A DNA stretch of 5,491 nt from NCBI GenBank assembly GCA_030765555.1, contig JAVCCI010000090.1:1-5491 (forward strand). Direction: 5' to 3'. The notes under the pieces were generated by a model. That model worked only from the letters and a program-made list of their open reading frames with translations. It did not search any database and had not been told where the DNA came from. Position 1 is the stretch's first letter. Each line of letters opens with the position of its first letter. The stretch is from Candidatus Kappaea frigidicola (GTDB lineage Bacteria; Omnitrophota; Gorgyraeia; JAGLLT01). Below, piece by piece: positions 5,092-5,491 of this stretch. A program made the position numbers and the translations under genes.

Positions 5092-5491
5092 AAGTATTAG
5101 TTAGTGCTTGTTTGGCGGGTATTAATTGCCGCTATAATGGCAAATGTAAACTCAATAAGAAGATTAAAAAACTTGTTGAAGAAGGCAAGGCTGTATGTGT
5201 CTGTCCTGAGGAATTGGGTGGACTTTCTACGCCCAGGCTGCCATCTGAAATTAAGAATGCGACTGGTGAAGATATTTTAGATACCAATGCTCGAGTCTAT
5301 AATAAAGAAGGTACTGATCTCACAAAGCGTTTTATTGAAGGAGCAGAGCGGGTTTTGGATATAGCTAAAAAGTATAAAATAAAAAAAGCCATCCTAAAGA
5401 CAAAGAGTGCGGCTTGCGGTTTGGGGCAGATTTATGATGGTAGTTTTTCAGGTAAATTAATTGAAGGCAATGGAGTAACTTGTGCTTTACT
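5088..5491 (+). CDS. DUF523 / TudS-like desulfidase, C-terminus cut by window edge
   Basis: ATG at 5088 overlaps the preceding TGA as ATGA. The frame stays open to the right edge, giving 134 full codons of a family usually about 145-160 residues or fused to a second domain. It starts VLVSACLAGINCRYNG (3-18) and continues CPEELGGLSTPRLPSEI (39-55) and IYDGSFSGKLIEGNGVT (115-131), all DUF523 hallmarks. TudS, a characterised DUF523 protein, uses a [4Fe-4S] cluster held by three cysteines to remove sulfur from thiouracil or 4-thio-UMP. C8, C39 and C110 are the likely equivalents here, by recollection of that family. The usual SPSCG motif is SAACG (107-111), and extra cysteines occur at 14, 20, 37 and 132. 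A cytoplasmic thio-nucleotide desulfidase role is plausible, but activity is not assured. A C-terminal extension (DUF1722 fusion) cannot be excluded because the gene is truncated. Confidence 0.85.
   Translation, partial: MKVLVSACLAGINCRYNGKCKLNKKIKKLVEEGKAVCVCPEELGGLSTPRLPSEIKNATGEDILDTNARVYNKEGTDLTKRFIEGAERVLDIAKKYKIKKAILKTKSAACGLGQIYDGSFSGKLIEGNGVTCAL

Overview
This 5.5 kb window looks like chromosomal DNA of an AT-rich bacterium. The gene set suggests a member of an anaerobic or thermophile-associated lineage, possibly a candidate phylum such as Omnitrophota: a TreT-type trehalose synthase, an archaemetzincin, a DUF4416 protein and a DUF523/TudS-like protein. That placement is inferred from gene content only; there is no rRNA or other marker. 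I see no insertion sequence, phage gene, CRISPR array or tRNA.

Layout: positions 1-1077 hold the minus-strand treT-like gene, whose C-terminal end is cut by the left edge. Positions 1078-1346 are a divergent intergenic region. It holds two consecutive inverted repeats in the treT leader and a good sigma-70-like promoter reading right. From 1347 to the right edge there are seven plus-strand genes with no real gaps (overlaps of 11, 4, 19, 23 and 4 nt, and one gap of 1 nt), which is strong evidence for one translationally coupled operon. In order they are: archaemetzincin-type zinc protease, macro-domain/Nudix fusion, YacP-like NYN ribonuclease, rhomboid intramembrane protease, endonuclease III-like DNA glycosylase, DUF4416 protein, and a partial DUF523/TudS-like protein.

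How they may work together: several operon genes handle damaged or modified nucleotides and nucleic acids. The macro-Nudix protein has the parts to bind or release ADP-ribose and then hydrolyse it. The glycosylase would remove damaged bases. The NYN protein would cut RNA. The TudS relatives remove sulfur from thiolated uracil compounds. Two proteases of different classes are interleaved with them. A housecleaning or repair theme is an inference; tight packing alone can also join unrelated housekeeping genes.

The most noteworthy points are the macro-Nudix fusion, the Gly-to-Arg change in the metzincin zinc motif, the apparent leaderless start of the operon, the paired hairpins before treT, and the active-site departures in the glycosylase (no EndoIII lysine, altered Cys spacing) and in the TudS-like protein.
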